This document shows, piece by piece, positions 6,703 to 16,293 of a stretch of DNA of 36,112 bases (position 1 is its first letter; the number at the start of each line of letters is the position of its first letter). Location of the stretch: positions 1 through 36,112 of the forward strand of contig NZ_LMOL01000016.1 in the NCBI RefSeq assembly GCF_001424565.1. Reading direction: 5' to 3'. The stretch is from Arthrobacter sp. Leaf141 (GTDB lineage: Bacteria; Actinomycetota; Actinomycetes; Actinomycetales; Micrococcaceae). The notes under the pieces were generated by a model. That model worked only from the letters and a program-made list of their open reading frames with translations, searched no databases and had not been told where the DNA came from. The translations under genes and the position numbers were made by a program.

Positions 6703-7743
6703 TCAGCCCTCCGCTTTGCCCTGCCGCCAGTAGCCCATAAAGGCCACCTGCTTGCGGTCGATGCCCACATCGCGCACCAGGTAGCGGCGCATGTCCTTGA
6801 TGACGGCCGCCTCACCGGCGATCCAGGCGTAGAACGGCATGGCGCCGGCTGGCATGTCCGGGTTCTTGGTTGCGGCGATCGCCCCGGTTTCCATCCGCGC
6901 GGGCGTCTCCCAAAGGATGTCCACGTCCACGTTGACGTCTTCGGGCTCGGGTCCCGCGCCGCCGTCGGCCGCTTTTAGGCCCACCCAGCCGGGCACGGGG
7001 ACGGCCTTCCGGACGGCGTCCTGCAGGAGTTCGCCGTGCGGACGGGACCGGCCGATTGACGCACCGCGCGCCAGCCAGGTGATCTGGACGTCGGCGGCGG
7101 ACTCCAGCTCCTGGAAGTCGCCGGCTTCGGGAACCTCCAGGATGGCGTGGCCGCTCATGTAGGCGGGCAGGCTTTCGAGGATGGCGGAGATGGCCGGGAG
7201 GGCGGTCTCGTCGCCGGCGAGCAGGACGCGCTGGGCCAGCCCGGGGCGCCATTCGATGCCGCCGTAGTTTTCCGCGGTCCGGCACAGGGCGGCCCGGTTG
7301 TTGGGGCCGATGATGGTGATGGCGTCGCCGGGCTTGGCGTTCAGGGCCCAGTTCGCGGCCGGGCCGCCGTGCCCGTGGTCATCAAAATGCATCACGAAGT
7401 CCACGTCGATCTCCGGGTACACGGAATCAAGCCGGGACGAGCGGACCGTGTAGGTGCGCATGGAACCGCGGACGGCCGGGTCCATGGCGAGCCATTCGCG
7501 GTACCAGCCGGCCTCGGTCATTTCGAAGGCCGGCAGGGGCAGTTCGGTGCCGTCTGCGGCAAGGGACGGGATCATCAGCTTGATGCGCAGGTCCAGGGAG
7601 TCGCCGTTGACGCCGAAGTCCCGCAGCGCGTACCCGCCGAAGGTGATCCTGCGGAAGTTGGGGCTCAGTTCCTGGACGGAGGAAACGGTCACCTCGAAGG
7701 CGAGGGTCATGGGCTCGGTGGTGGCAACTTCTCGGGTGTTCAT
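6703..7743 (-). CDS. Siderophore-interacting protein (FAD-dependent ferric-siderophore reductase)
   Basis: The 346-residue protein matches the ViuB/SIP family. An N-terminal FAD-binding barrel carries RTYTVR at 96-101, the usual RxYTxR flavin motif, and GPAANWA at 127-133. The C-terminal SIP/NAD(P)H half includes LLAGDETALPAI, where family members contact the nicotinamide nucleotide, and ends FMGYWRQGKAE. Such proteins use NAD(P)H to reduce Fe(III)-siderophore in the cytoplasm and release Fe(II). It is the last gene of a five-gene uptake operon; its ATG overlaps the ATPase stop by 4 bp, tying it to import. Confidence 0.93.
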   Translation of the reverse strand: MNTREVATTEPMTLAFEVTVSSVQELSPNFRRITFGGYALRDFGVNGDSLDLRIKLMIPSLAADGTELPLPAFEMTEAGWYREWLAMDPAVRGSMRTYTVRSSRLDSVYPEIDVDFVMHFDDHGHGGPAANWALNAKPGDAITIIGPNNRAALCRTAENYGGIEWRPGLAQRVLLAGDETALPAISAILESLPAYMSGHAILEVPEAGDFQELESAADVQITWLARGASIGRSRPHGELLQDAVRKAVPVPGWVGLKAADGGAGPEPEDVNVDVDILWETPARMETGAIAATKNPDMPAGAMPFYAWIAGEAAVIKDMRRYLVRDVGIDRKQVAFMGYWRQGKAEG

Positions 7744-8555
7744 GAAACAAGCTCCAGTTCGTTGGCTGGGACGTGGTGGCGCCCGATGGGAATGATCAGG
7801 GGGGTACCGGAAACGGGGTCCGGGATGACCCGGGATTCGAGGCCGAAGACGCTGCTGACCAGTGCCTCCGTGACCACCTCCTGCGGGGTGCCCGCGGCCA
7901 CCACCGCTCCGGCTTTCATGGCGATGACGTGGTCGGCATAGCGGGCGGCCAGGTTGAGGTCGTGCAGGACGATGGCCACGGTGGTGCCGCGGCTGCGGTT
8001 CAGGTCGGTGATGAGATCAAGCACCTCCACCTGGTGGGCCAGGTCCAGGTAGGTGGTGGGCTCGTCCAGCAGCAGGATTTCGGTTTCCTGCGCCAGGGCC
8101 ATGGCGATCCAGACGCGCTGGCGCTGCCCGCCGGAGAGTTCGTCCACGTCCCGTTCGGCGAGGGCCAGGGTTTCGGTGGCCTCCAAGGCCCGGTGCACGG
8201 CGGCGTCGTCCTTGTCGCTGCTGCTGCGGAAGAAACCCTGGTGCGGGTACCTGCCACGGCCCACCAGGTCGCGCACGGTGATGCCGTCCGGGGCGGTGGG
8301 GTGCTGCGGGAGCAGGCCCAGGGTGCGGGCCAGTTCGCGGGCGGGCCGGGAATGGATGTCCTTGCCGTCCAGGGTGACGGTGCCGGCGGCGGGTTTCAGC
8401 AGCCGCGAGAGGCCGCGGAGCAGCGTGGACTTACCGCAGGCATTGGCGCCCACAATCATGGTTACCCGGCCCTCGGGAATGCCAACGCTCAGGCTGTCCA
8501 CCACGCAGCGCTGGTCGTACTTCAGCGTCAGGTCCTTGGCATCGAGAACTGCCAT
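7740..8555 (-). CDS. Ferric-siderophore ABC transporter ATP-binding protein (FecE/FepC type)
   Basis: The 271-residue ATPase has Walker A GANACGKST at 36-44, Q-loop Gln84, signature LSGGQ at 140-144 followed by RQRVWIAMALAQ, Walker B ILLLDE at 160-165 and switch His198 in VLHDLN. The sequence class is that of cobalamin/Fe3+-siderophore importers. The start lies 1 bp after the stop of the permease gene and the stop overlaps the siderophore-interacting protein gene, so expression is coupled. It would power substrate release by the two FecCD permeases on the cytoplasmic face. Confidence 0.94.
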   Translation of the reverse strand: MAVLDAKDLTLKYDQRCVVDSLSVGIPEGRVTMIVGANACGKSTLLRGLSRLLKPAAGTVTLDGKDIHSRPARELARTLGLLPQHPTAPDGITVRDLVGRGRYPHQGFFRSSSDKDDAAVHRALEATETLALAERDVDELSGGQRQRVWIAMALAQETEILLLDEPTTYLDLAHQVEVLDLITDLNRSRGTTVAIVLHDLNLAARYADHVIAMKAGAVVAAGTPQEVVTEALVSSVFGLESRVIPDPVSGTPLIIPIGRHHVPANELELVS

Positions 8556-8556
8556 G

Positions 8557-9684
8557 TCAGGCGTCCTTTCGGTTGGCAGTGACCAGGAGCCACAGCAGGA
8601 ACGGGGCGCCCAGGGCGCCGGTGATAACGCCCACGGGCAGGACCGTGCCGCCCAGGATCAGGGGGGCGAGGTTGGCGGCGAAGTAGTCGGCCGCGAGGAC
8701 GATCACCGCGCCCACCAGGGCCGACGCCGGGAGGCTGGCTTTTTTGGTGAAGCGGCGCGCGATCGGTCCCGCCAGGAACGCCACAAACGCCACCGGCCCC
8801 GCGGCGGCGGTGGCTACGGCGGCGAGGGCCACGGCGACGATCACCAGGGCAAGCCGGGCCACGCCGACCTTGATGCCGAGGCCGGCGGCGGCGTCGTCGC
8901 CGAGTTCGAGGATCCGCAACGGGCCGGCGATCAGGGCCACGGCCGGGACCAGGATCGCCAGGGCGATGGCCAGGACACCGGCGCGGTCCCAGTTGGCGGA
9001 GTTCAGGGACCCGTTGAGCCAGACCAGGGTGTCGGCCGCGGTGCGGATGTCGGCCCGGGTCATCAGGAAGTTGACCACGGCGTGCAGGGCAGCGGCGATG
9101 CCCACGCCGGCCAGGACCAAACGGTTGCCGGCAGCGTTGCCGTTGCTGGTGCCGCGCATGGCCCCGCCGCTGGAGATGCCGTAGATGAGTGCCGCCACGG
9201 CGAGGGCGCCGGCCATGGCGGCAACGGAGACCGTGGGCCCGGTGGCGCCGAAAACAACAATGGCCACCACGGCGGCGGCGCTGGCGCCGTAGCTGATCCC
9301 GATCACGTCGGGGCTGGCCAGCGGGTTGCGGAGCATGGTCTGGAACAGGGCGCCGGCCAGGCCGAACGCAACGCCGATCATGGTGCCTATCACGGCCCGG
9401 GGCAGCTTGTTTTCCATCACGATGAAGCTGGCGCCGGGGATCTTGTCACCGCCGGTAAAGTGCGCCACCAGGATCCTGATGAAGTCCGGGATGGTGACGG
9501 TGTAGCTGCCCAGCAGGATGGAGACGGCGAAGAGGACCACCACGGCGGCTGCCAGGATTGCGGTCCTGTTGATCCGGCGCCGGCTCCTCCGTTGCCCTAT
9601 CACTTCTGGTCCCCCCGGGGTGGTTTTGGCGACCGGAAGTGATAGCGCATCCGGGGCGGCGGGAGTGGTGTCGGTGCGGGTCAC
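8557..9684 (-). CDS. Iron-siderophore ABC transporter permease (FecCD family), second subunit
   Basis: GTG at 9684 overlaps the upstream permease stop by 4 bp (GTGA) and gives 375 residues; an alternative start 33 bases upstream would extend into that gene. About 40 polar N-terminal residues precede a chain of roughly nine to ten hydrophobic helices. FecCD hallmarks include LPRAVIGTMIGVAFGLAGALFQ, NPLASPDVIGISYGA (quoted in parts) and the cytoplasmic coupling region AGPVAFVAFLAGPIARRF that contacts the ATPase. It should pair with the adjacent permease as a heterodimeric channel for ferric siderophore. Long GC-rich reading frames on the opposite strand are codon-bias shadows. Confidence 0.93.
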   Translation of the reverse strand: MTRTDTTPAAPDALSLPVAKTTPGGPEVIGQRRSRRRINRTAILAAAVVVLFAVSILLGSYTVTIPDFIRILVAHFTGGDKIPGASFIVMENKLPRAVIGTMIGVAFGLAGALFQTMLRNPLASPDVIGISYGASAAAVVAIVVFGATGPTVSVAAMAGALAVAALIYGISSGGAMRGTSNGNAAGNRLVLAGVGIAAALHAVVNFLMTRADIRTAADTLVWLNGSLNSANWDRAGVLAIALAILVPAVALIAGPLRILELGDDAAAGLGIKVGVARLALVIVAVALAAVATAAAGPVAFVAFLAGPIARRFTKKASLPASALVGAVIVLAADYFAANLAPLILGGTVLPVGVITGALGAPFLLWLLVTANRKDA

Positions 9685-10772
9685 AGCCCGGCCCCCTTGC
9701 CGCGGCGGACCAGCCAAACGAAGAACGGGGCGCCCACCAGGGCGGTCATAATGCCGGCCGGGACTTCACCGGGCAGCAGGATCACGCGGCCAATGATGTC
9801 GGCGCCCAGGAGCAGCACCGGGGCCACCACCAGGGAAAACGGCAGGATCCAGCGGTAGTCCGGTCCGGTCAGGAAGCGGACCGCGTGCGGAACCACCAGG
9901 CCAACAAAGCCGATGGGTCCGGCCAGGGCGGTGGCGGTGCCGCACAGCAGCACAATCCCGAGGGCGGCCACGCCGCGGGCCAGGCCCACACGCTGGCCGA
10001 GGCCGCGCGCAATGTCGTCGCCGAGGGCCAGGGAGTTGAGGATGCGGCCGGTCAGGAGCACAACCGCGGCGCCGACGGCGAGGAAGGGCAGCCCGGGCAG
10101 GACTACGGACCAGTCGCGGCCGGCCACCCCGCCGACCTGCCAGAAGCGGAACCGGTCAAGGGTGTCCTGGCTGGAGACCAGGATGACGTTCATGAGCGAG
10201 TACAGGCCGGCACTCAGCGCGGCACCGGCCAGCGCGAGCTTGACCGGGGTGGCGCCGTCCCGGCCCAGGGACGCAATGAGGTACACCAGCACCGCGGCGG
10301 CGCCGGCACCGATGAAGGCGAACCAGATGTAGCCGGAGAAGGTGGCCACCCCAAAGACATAGATGCCGGTCACCACGGCAAGCGCCGCCCCGGCGTTGAC
10401 CCCGATGATGCCCGGATCGGCCAGCGGGTTGCGGGCCACGCCCTGCATGGCGGCACCGGCAAGGCCAAGCGCCCCGCCCACCAGGAGGCCAAGGGCGGTG
10501 CGGGGGATACGTGCGTGGACCACGGCGTGGTCGCCGTTGGCGGCATCGAAGCTGGTCATCGCCTGCCAGACGGTGGCCAGGGGAAGGCCCCTGGCGCCCA
10601 CGGCCAGGGAGGTCCCGGCAAGGAGCAGCAGTACAACGACGGCGGCCAGCAGCCAGGCGGCCCGTTTCCCTCCGGAAGCGGACCACTTGACGGGACCACG
10701 GGAGACCCGCCCCGGCACCGGAGTGCCGGCGCCGGGCGCCCACTGGTCCGCCGTCGTTGTACCCTGCGTCAT
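9681..10772 (-). CDS. Iron-siderophore ABC transporter permease (FecCD family), first subunit
   Basis: The 363-residue membrane protein has the FecCD pattern: a first helix at about 38-57 (AWLLAAVVVLLLLAGTSLAV), then RIPRTALGLLVGGALGLAGA, GVARNPLADPGIIGVNAGA, and the ATPase-contacting loop LAGPIGFVGLVVPHAVRF. About nine to ten helices are predicted by eye. It follows the lipoprotein gene by 10 bp and overlaps the second permease by 4 bp. It has lower similarity to the second permease than copies within a recent duplication would have, consistent with an ancient FecC/FecD pair. Confidence 0.93.
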   Translation of the reverse strand: MTQGTTTADQWAPGAGTPVPGRVSRGPVKWSASGGKRAAWLLAAVVVLLLLAGTSLAVGARGLPLATVWQAMTSFDAANGDHAVVHARIPRTALGLLVGGALGLAGAAMQGVARNPLADPGIIGVNAGAALAVVTGIYVFGVATFSGYIWFAFIGAGAAAVLVYLIASLGRDGATPVKLALAGAALSAGLYSLMNVILVSSQDTLDRFRFWQVGGVAGRDWSVVLPGLPFLAVGAAVVLLTGRILNSLALGDDIARGLGQRVGLARGVAALGIVLLCGTATALAGPIGFVGLVVPHAVRFLTGPDYRWILPFSLVVAPVLLLGADIIGRVILLPGEVPAGIMTALVGAPFFVWLVRRGKGAGL

Positions 10773-10782
10773 GGCGAAGTGC

Positions 10783-11874
10783 CTACTTCACTGCGTCCGC
10801 GGCGGTGGCCAGCTGCGGCAGGAACGTGTCCAGTGACCACGGCAGGCTCAGCGGTGACGACGCGGAGATGGACAGCGTCAGCGTGTTGTCCGAATCGGCC
10901 ACGAGGGCGCCGTTTTTGATGGCGGGGATCTGGCCCAGCAGCGGGTCGGCCTTGATGGCGTCCGTGGTGGAGGCATCCGGAACCCAGGTCACGAAGATGT
11001 CCGAGTCCAGTTCGTTGGCCTTCTCAGCGGACCAGGCGATAAAGAAATCCTTGGACCCCTTCGAGTTGTCCTCCACCACGGGGGCGAGCTTCATGCCGAT
11101 CTCCGAAAGAAAACGGGGGCGGTTGTCGTTGGCGGTGTAGACGTTCACGCCATCACCCTTGGCAGGCTCGAGGTTGCCGTAAATGAAGGTCTTCTCTGCC
11201 AGCTGGGGGAACTTGGACACCTTGTCCGTGACGGTCTTCTCGGTGTCGGAGACCAGCTTGGTGGCTTCTGCTTCCTTGCCCAGGGCCTTGCCGATGATGG
11301 TGGTGGAGTCCTGCCAGGACGTGCCGTACGCCAGCTCAGGGTGCGCCACCACGGGTGCGATCTCGCTGAGCTTCTTGTAGTCCTCTTCGGTCAGGCCGGA
11401 GTAGGCGGCCAGGATGACGTCCGGGGTGAGCTTGGCGATCTCTGTGAAGTTGATACCGTCCGCCTCGGAGTACTGGACGGGGGCCTTGTCCGTGCCAAAC
11501 CCGGCACCCAAATCCTCGAGGGCCGCGTCCTTCCACGGGGTGGAGCCCTTGTCGTTGCCGCCCCATTCGTTGGTGGGGACGCCAACGGGCACCACACCCA
11601 GGGCAATGGCAACGTCGTCGTTGACCCAGGAGACGGTGGCGACCCGGGTGGGCTGCTTTTCGATGGTGGTCTCGCCGTAGACATGTTTGATGGTCACGGG
11701 GAAAGCTGTGCTGCTGGAGCCGGCAGTGCTGGCGTCCGGTGTGGAGGCCGCGGGGCCCGTGGAGCAGGCCGAGAGCGTGAGGGCCGCTGCGGCCAGGACC
11801 GCCGTCGCCTTGCCGGCTGATTTGAACAGCGTCCGGCGGGTGGCGGTCAGGCCGGTGAAGTGGGGGGAAGTCAC
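10783..11874 (-). CDS. Iron-siderophore substrate-binding lipoprotein
   Basis: The 363-residue protein starts at GTG 11874, with AAGGAG four bases upstream. The signal peptide has a twin-arginine-like TRRTLFK at 12-18, a hydrophobic core at 22-33, and lipobox LSAC at 34-37 with Cys37 as lipidation site. It may be Tat-exported, as seen for some actinobacterial siderophore lipoproteins. A Ser/Thr/Ala linker leads to the periplasmic-binding-protein class III fold with TRVATVSWVNDDVAIALGV and LTPDVILAAYSGLT. It delivers ferric siderophore to the FecCD permeases and is the first gene of the operon, preceded by a DtxR/IdeR-like box. The siderophore class is not determinable from sequence. Confidence 0.94.
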   Translation of the reverse strand: MTSPHFTGLTATRRTLFKSAGKATAVLAAAALTLSACSTGPAASTPDASTAGSSSTAFPVTIKHVYGETTIEKQPTRVATVSWVNDDVAIALGVVPVGVPTNEWGGNDKGSTPWKDAALEDLGAGFGTDKAPVQYSEADGINFTEIAKLTPDVILAAYSGLTEEDYKKLSEIAPVVAHPELAYGTSWQDSTTIIGKALGKEAEATKLVSDTEKTVTDKVSKFPQLAEKTFIYGNLEPAKGDGVNVYTANDNRPRFLSEIGMKLAPVVEDNSKGSKDFFIAWSAEKANELDSDIFVTWVPDASTTDAIKADPLLGQIPAIKNGALVADSDNTLTLSISASSPLSLPWSLDTFLPQLATAADAVK

Positions 11875-11901
11875 GGAACTCCTTAGGTGAATGATGCGAA
11901 C

Positions 11902-11920
11902 CTAAGTAAGGCTAGCCTAG
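11902..11920 (-). promoter_or_regulatory. DtxR/IdeR iron box upstream of the siderophore operon
   Basis: CTAAGTAAGGCTAGCCTAG agrees with the DtxR/IdeR consensus TTAGGTTAGGCTAACCTAA at 14 of 19 positions, including the central AGGCTA and CCTA. It starts 28 bases upstream of the lipoprotein GTG, where a bound repressor would block transcription when iron is replete. A neighbouring inverted repeat CTTAGGT (11882-11888) and ACCTAAG (11900-11906) partly overlaps it and resembles iron-box half-sites, so a second repressor dimer could bind. Confidence 0.75.
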
Positions 11921-11990
11921 CCTCCCCCCTATTACGAAAGGTTTGCGTACCTTAATCATTTCCCGTGACGAAGGACACACGCCACGCGGG

Positions 11991-14900
11991 CTAACGCAGG
12001 ACGATGTCCACCGGGTTCGCCTCGGACCGCCAGGCCCCTTCCGCCCCTGCCGTGGGCCTGATCACCGGGGCCGTGAGGACGCCTGAACGGTTGGTGCGCT
12101 TGTCCCGGAGGATCTCGGTGACGGACCCCAGGTGCCGGGACAGGTCGATGACGTTTTCCGGGGCCGCCAGCAGCAGCTGGAACCCGAATTCATGCAGCGC
12201 CTTGATGCCGGCGCCGGCGAACTCTTCGGAGGCCAGGACGAAGGCTTCATCCATCATCACCGTGCCGTAGGTGGTGAAGCCCTGCTCCGCGATGCCCAGC
12301 TGGTAGCTGAGCGCTGCCGCCATGATGAACGCCGTGAACCGCTGCCGCTCGCCGCCGGACATCGACCCGGTGTCGGCGTGCATAAAGACCTCGGACCGCT
12401 TCCCGCCGCGGGGTCCGGTAACGTCGCGGTGTTCCTTGCACTGGATAAAGAGATGGCCGCGGACATCCAGCACCTCGGCGCGCCAGCGGCGGTCCTCCGG
12501 AGCCTGCGAGCCCAGCCGCCGGACCAGGGCCTCCAGCGACTTGTAGCGGGCGGTGAGCTCGGCGTCCTCGTCGCGTTCCTGACCGGCTTCGGGCCGCGCC
12601 GGCCGGGTGTGGCGGGCCTTGAGCGCGTTCTGGATGGCGTCCTTGAACGCCTTGGCAGTGGGCGGCAAAGTCTGCTTGATGTCCAGCTCCAGGAAGCTTC
12701 CTTCATGGAAGTTCACCTGCGACAGGATGCCGTTCAGCGGCAGGATCCGGCTGGTGATGGACCGCCGCTCTTCATCCAGCAGATGCAGCAGCGTGCTGAA
12801 CGATTCGTGCGTGCGCTGGTTGAAGAACTGCCGGAATTCGGCTTCCTGTGCCGGCAGCCCGTCGCTGACAATCGCGTGGTACCGGGTTTCGAAGTCGGCT
12901 GCGGCGCCGATGCTGGTGCCGTGGTCGGCCGAGATGGCGCTGCCCCATTCGCGGACAAACCCCTCAAAGATCCTGGTGAGCCGCTCAGCGGTGCCCTGGC
13001 CGCGGGATTCGGCGGCGTGCAGCTCCCCCAGGAGCGTGGAGCGCACCCGGTTGGCCAGGTTGTCCAGTTCATGCAGCTCCGTGATGTCGCCGAACCCGTC
13101 AAAGTAGGGCGCCAAGGCTTCGACGGTGGCGTCCGACGGTGGCGCTTCGGCCAGGCGCCCGCGCGCGGCATCCAGCAGGGAATCGGCGGTGGTCAGCTGC
13201 CGGTCCAGCGCCTTGTACTCGCTTTGGAGGACGGCAGCCGACTCGGTGCTGGACTGGTGTTTCTGCCGGGCCTGCTCGATGTTGGCGCGCAGCGGTTCCA
13301 GATCCGCCTGCGCTGCGAGCGCATCCTTGAGCCGCTGCTCGATCCGTGCCAGGTCCTCCGCCGCGACGGCGGCCGACACCTGGTCCCAGGGCCTGTCGTC
13401 CGCTGCGACCCGGCGCAGGGCTTCAAGCTGGCGGCCCATGCCCTGGTGTGATTCCTCCCGGCTCTGCGCCAGTTCCGCGGCCTTGGCCACTTCCTGCCGG
13501 AGGTCGGCCACCTGACTGGCCACCAGTTCCAGCTTGGCGGCGTTGTCGAAGCCCAGCACGTAGTCCTGGCGGCTGGTGAACCGGTCGTCCTTTTCCACGG
13601 TGTGGCGGTTGCGTTTGACCACCCCGCCAAGGCTCAGGCCCTTGTCCAGGGCGGCGAGTTCGTCCGGGTCCTCCACGCAGGGGAAGGCGAAGTCGAGGGC
13701 GATCCGCTCGCGGACCCATGCCCCTGCTTCCGCTGCCCCGCCGGCGGTGAGGATATCCAGCTTGCGGAGCAGGTCGCCGTCGTTCACGTCCTCCACCGCC
13801 AGCGCACCGCCTGGCAGCGGCTTGGACACGTCCACGGCGCGGAGGGCGCCGCGGATGTTGTTCGCGTTCAGGTACCGGGTCACGGCGCCGAAATGCTCGC
13901 CTGGCACCAGCAGCGTGGTGGCGAGGCTGCGCAGGGCCCGCTCAGCGGCGGGGCGCCAGCGCTCCTCGCCTTCCAGCAGGTCCATCAGTTCCCCCGCAAA
14001 GGGCATCTGGTCCTCGGGCACACCGGTGGCCGCGGCAATCGCGGTCCGGTTTTCAATGCTCGACGGCGGCAGCAGGGATTTGCGTGTCTTCAGGGACACC
14101 AGCTCCTGCTCAGCCGCGGCGAGTTCCCGCTTGCGGGTCGCATGGGCGTCAAAGGCCTCAAACCGAAGCTCCTGCAGGGCCTGGGAGTCGTCCTTCAGCT
14201 CGGCGGAGCGGGCTGCTGCCTGTTCGTGCGCCTGATCCCAGCCTGCGGCCGTCCAGGCCAGCTGCAGGCCGGCATCGGCGAGCGCGGCGCGGGCGGCCTC
14301 CTCCACCTGTTCGCGGAGCTTCAGGCTGACGCGCGCGTTCTCGAGCGACTGTTCGATCGCGGAGATCGCGTTGCCGCCCTGGGTGTTGTAGTCCGTTTCC
14401 AGCTGCCGGAGATCCTTGGCCAGCGCGTCCCGGACGGTCCGCTCCGCCCCGAGGTCCTGGGCCTTGGCCTGTGCGAGCTCCCGGAACCGGGTCAGCGTCT
14501 TTTCGTGGACGGTGACTGCCAGCTGCTGCCGGTACGCCTCGAATTCGCCGCCTGCGAGGTCCCGCAGCCGGTTGGCGTCCAGCAGCGCCTGGGCGTACTC
14601 GCGGTTCAGCCCAGGGACCGGCGCCAGCTGGTCGCGCTGCTGGCGGACGTCTTCGAGCCGCTGCCGGATGGACATCAGGTTGCTGAACTCCTCCACCACG
14701 TCGTCGGCCGCCGCCAGGGTGGCCGGGGCGTCCAGGACCTGGTCCCGGAAGAAGGTGTTGACGCTGCCGCCCAGGCCTTTACCGGCCTGGATGACCCGCA
14801 GCAGCGGAAGCGCCTGGTCCGAGTTGATGCCCAGCAGTCGCCGGAAGCGCTCGGCAAACGCCTTATGCACGTCAAAAACCTGGGCGTCCGGGAACACCGT

Positions 14901-15437
14901 CTCCAGCGCGGCCTTGGTGAAGCGCTTGTCCGCGATGTCCTCCAGGGCCGGCAGGTCCAGCGGTGAGCTGTCGATCAGGTAGAACCGGCCAACGCTCGAT
15001 TCCGTGCCGTTTTTGGGCAGGTCGAAGAGCGCGGACACCGTCACCCTGGTACCGGCTGCGTTGTCGAACGTCAGCGCCACCGCTGACCAGGTGGCGCCGG
15101 GGCGCTGGAACGCACTTGCCGAGCCCTCGCCCACGGCTTTGTCGCCCACCTTGCCGCGCATGTACGTAAAGGTGGTGCGTTTGTCCTCCACGGCCCCGCC
15201 GGAGCGCTGGGCTGCGGCCTCGTTGGACCGCGGCCGCGCGTCGAACACCCGCAGCATCGCGTCGAAAAGCGTCGACTTGCCGACGCCCGAGTTGCCGGTC
15301 AGCAGGGTGCCGTTGCGGTCCACATGCATGGTGTGCGCACCGTGGAAGGTGCCCCAGTTGACCACCTGGACCAGCGCCAGCCGCATCTGCCCCGGGTTCG
15401 TTTCTTCCCCGAGGGGAAGCATGCTGGCGATGCTCAC
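11991..15437 (-). CDS. jetC: JetC/MksB-like SMC-type condensin ATPase (Wadjet)
   Basis: The 1148-residue protein has Walker [10 protein letters not shown] at 48-56, long charged heptad-rich coiled-coil regions at about 260-470 and 640-860, a probable hinge near 480-620, ABC signature SMSGGERQR at 1025-1033 and Walker B TVMMDE ending at about 1064. This is the MukB/MksB/JetC class of SMC-like motors that extrude DNA loops. GTG at 15437 overlaps the jetB stop by 4 bp. In Wadjet type I the order is jetA-jetB-jetC-jetD; here the gene ends in a TAG at 11991 and only 116 bp, holding an iron box, separate it from the siderophore lipoprotein gene, so no jetD follows. Confidence 0.88.
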   Translation of the reverse strand: MSIASMLPLGEETNPGQMRLALVQVVNWGTFHGAHTMHVDRNGTLLTGNSGVGKSTLFDAMLRVFDARPRSNEAAAQRSGGAVEDKRTTFTYMRGKVGDKAVGEGSASAFQRPGATWSAVALTFDNAAGTRVTVSALFDLPKNGTESSVGRFYLIDSSPLDLPALEDIADKRFTKAALETVFPDAQVFDVHKAFAERFRRLLGINSDQALPLLRVIQAGKGLGGSVNTFFRDQVLDAPATLAAADDVVEEFSNLMSIRQRLEDVRQQRDQLAPVPGLNREYAQALLDANRLRDLAGGEFEAYRQQLAVTVHEKTLTRFRELAQAKAQDLGAERTVRDALAKDLRQLETDYNTQGGNAISAIEQSLENARVSLKLREQVEEAARAALADAGLQLAWTAAGWDQAHEQAAARSAELKDDSQALQELRFEAFDAHATRKRELAAAEQELVSLKTRKSLLPPSSIENRTAIAAATGVPEDQMPFAGELMDLLEGEERWRPAAERALRSLATTLLVPGEHFGAVTRYLNANNIRGALRAVDVSKPLPGGALAVEDVNDGDLLRKLDILTAGGAAEAGAWVRERIALDFAFPCVEDPDELAALDKGLSLGGVVKRNRHTVEKDDRFTSRQDYVLGFDNAAKLELVASQVADLRQEVAKAAELAQSREESHQGMGRQLEALRRVAADDRPWDQVSAAVAAEDLARIEQRLKDALAAQADLEPLRANIEQARQKHQSSTESAAVLQSEYKALDRQLTTADSLLDAARGRLAEAPPSDATVEALAPYFDGFGDITELHELDNLANRVRSTLLGELHAAESRGQGTAERLTRIFEGFVREWGSAISADHGTSIGAAADFETRYHAIVSDGLPAQEAEFRQFFNQRTHESFSTLLHLLDEERRSITSRILPLNGILSQVNFHEGSFLELDIKQTLPPTAKAFKDAIQNALKARHTRPARPEAGQERDEDAELTARYKSLEALVRRLGSQAPEDRRWRAEVLDVRGHLFIQCKEHRDVTGPRGGKRSEVFMHADTGSMSGGERQRFTAFIMAAALSYQLGIAEQGFTTYGTVMMDEAFVLASEEFAGAGIKALHEFGFQLLLAAPENVIDLSRHLGSVTEILRDKRTNRSGVLTAPVIRPTAGAEGAWRSEANPVDIVLR

Positions 15438-16291
15438 TTGGTGCCTTCTTCGGTGGTGGTGGTACCGTCCGCGTCGTCGGCGGCATCATCGTCGGTCGCT
15501 GTTTCGGCGTCGAGGTCAAGGAGCGGTTCGGTGCCCGACGGGTCCGCCGAGGCTGCGACCAGGGCATCGATTTGGGCCGGGATATCGCCGATGTTTTCGA
15601 ACGGGAGGGCCAGCGGAAGGGCGTTGGAGATGGTGTACACGTCGTCCAGGCCCGTGGCCAGCAGGAGCTGGCGGGCCAGGAGCTTGGTGATGGCCCGGGT
15701 CACCACATCGGAATCCCGCAGCGCGTCCTGCTGGCCCGAGGGCTGGTAGTGGGCCACAAGGTCGGCGATTTCCTCGCGGGTGATGGTGGGGTCAGTCTGC
15801 GCCGTCACGTGCCGGTCCAGCAGCAGGCGGAGCCGGAGCAGCACAATCGTCTCCACCCGGCTCAGCGCTCGCTGCTGCCGGAGGATGCTGGAGCGGGTGC
15901 TGCCGCCGATCGCGTCCGGATCCACGGGACGTAGCACAGCAATTTTGCGGTCAGGGTCCAGTTCCATGGTGAGGAACAGTTCGGAGAGCCTGCTGCGGAT
16001 GATGACCCGGTTATCCAGCAGAACCGTCCAGAGCTTCTCGTCGCGGCCGCCGTCTATGTACGGTCCCTTGAGCAGCTTCACCAGCGCCTGCCGCACGCGC
16101 ATGGGCAGCACCCCGGTGTCGCCCGGAAAGAGGGCAGCGCCGTCAATGAACGTGTCGCGGGGCCCGGCGGCAAGGGAGCGCCCGGCGGCGGGTTCGGCGT
16201 CCGCCCCTGCCCGGGCTACGGCAGCAGGTCCGGCTGCTGCGGCAACGGATTCGGAAGGTTCTGTTCCGGTTTCAGCGGAGGGTTCAGTCAT
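15434..16291 (-). CDS. jetB: JetB/MksE-like condensin subunit (DUF4194)
   Basis: ATG at 16291 is chosen, with AAGGA six bases upstream at the end of jetA; a TTG six bases earlier is possible and would overlap the jetA stop. The 285-residue protein has a low-complexity Ala/Pro-rich N-terminus to about residue 45, then the DUF4194 core with [19 protein letters not shown] and [17 protein letters not shown], and an acidic Asp/Thr/Glu-rich tail of about 30 residues. DUF4194 proteins are KITE-like winged-helix subunits that bridge the kleisin JetA and the ATPase. Position between jetA and jetC with 2-bp gap and 4-bp overlap supports one complex. Confidence 0.87.
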   Translation of the reverse strand: MTEPSAETGTEPSESVAAAAGPAAVARAGADAEPAAGRSLAAGPRDTFIDGAALFPGDTGVLPMRVRQALVKLLKGPYIDGGRDEKLWTVLLDNRVIIRSRLSELFLTMELDPDRKIAVLRPVDPDAIGGSTRSSILRQQRALSRVETIVLLRLRLLLDRHVTAQTDPTITREEIADLVAHYQPSGQQDALRDSDVVTRAITKLLARQLLLATGLDDVYTISNALPLALPFENIGDIPAQIDALVAASADPSGTEPLLDLDAETATDDDAADDADGTTTTEEGTK

Positions 16292-16293
16292 CG

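Noticed and set aside
8053..9642. A 529-residue plus-strand frame across the ATPase and second permease, with its continuation at 9639-10919
   Set aside because: Gly/Gln/His/Asp-rich nonsense composition typical of antisense shadow; the minus-strand genes are well supported.
12132..14966. Plus-strand frames of more than 430 residues opposite jetC
   Set aside because: Shadow of the high-GC coding strand; jetC has Walker A, ABC signature and Walker B motifs in order.
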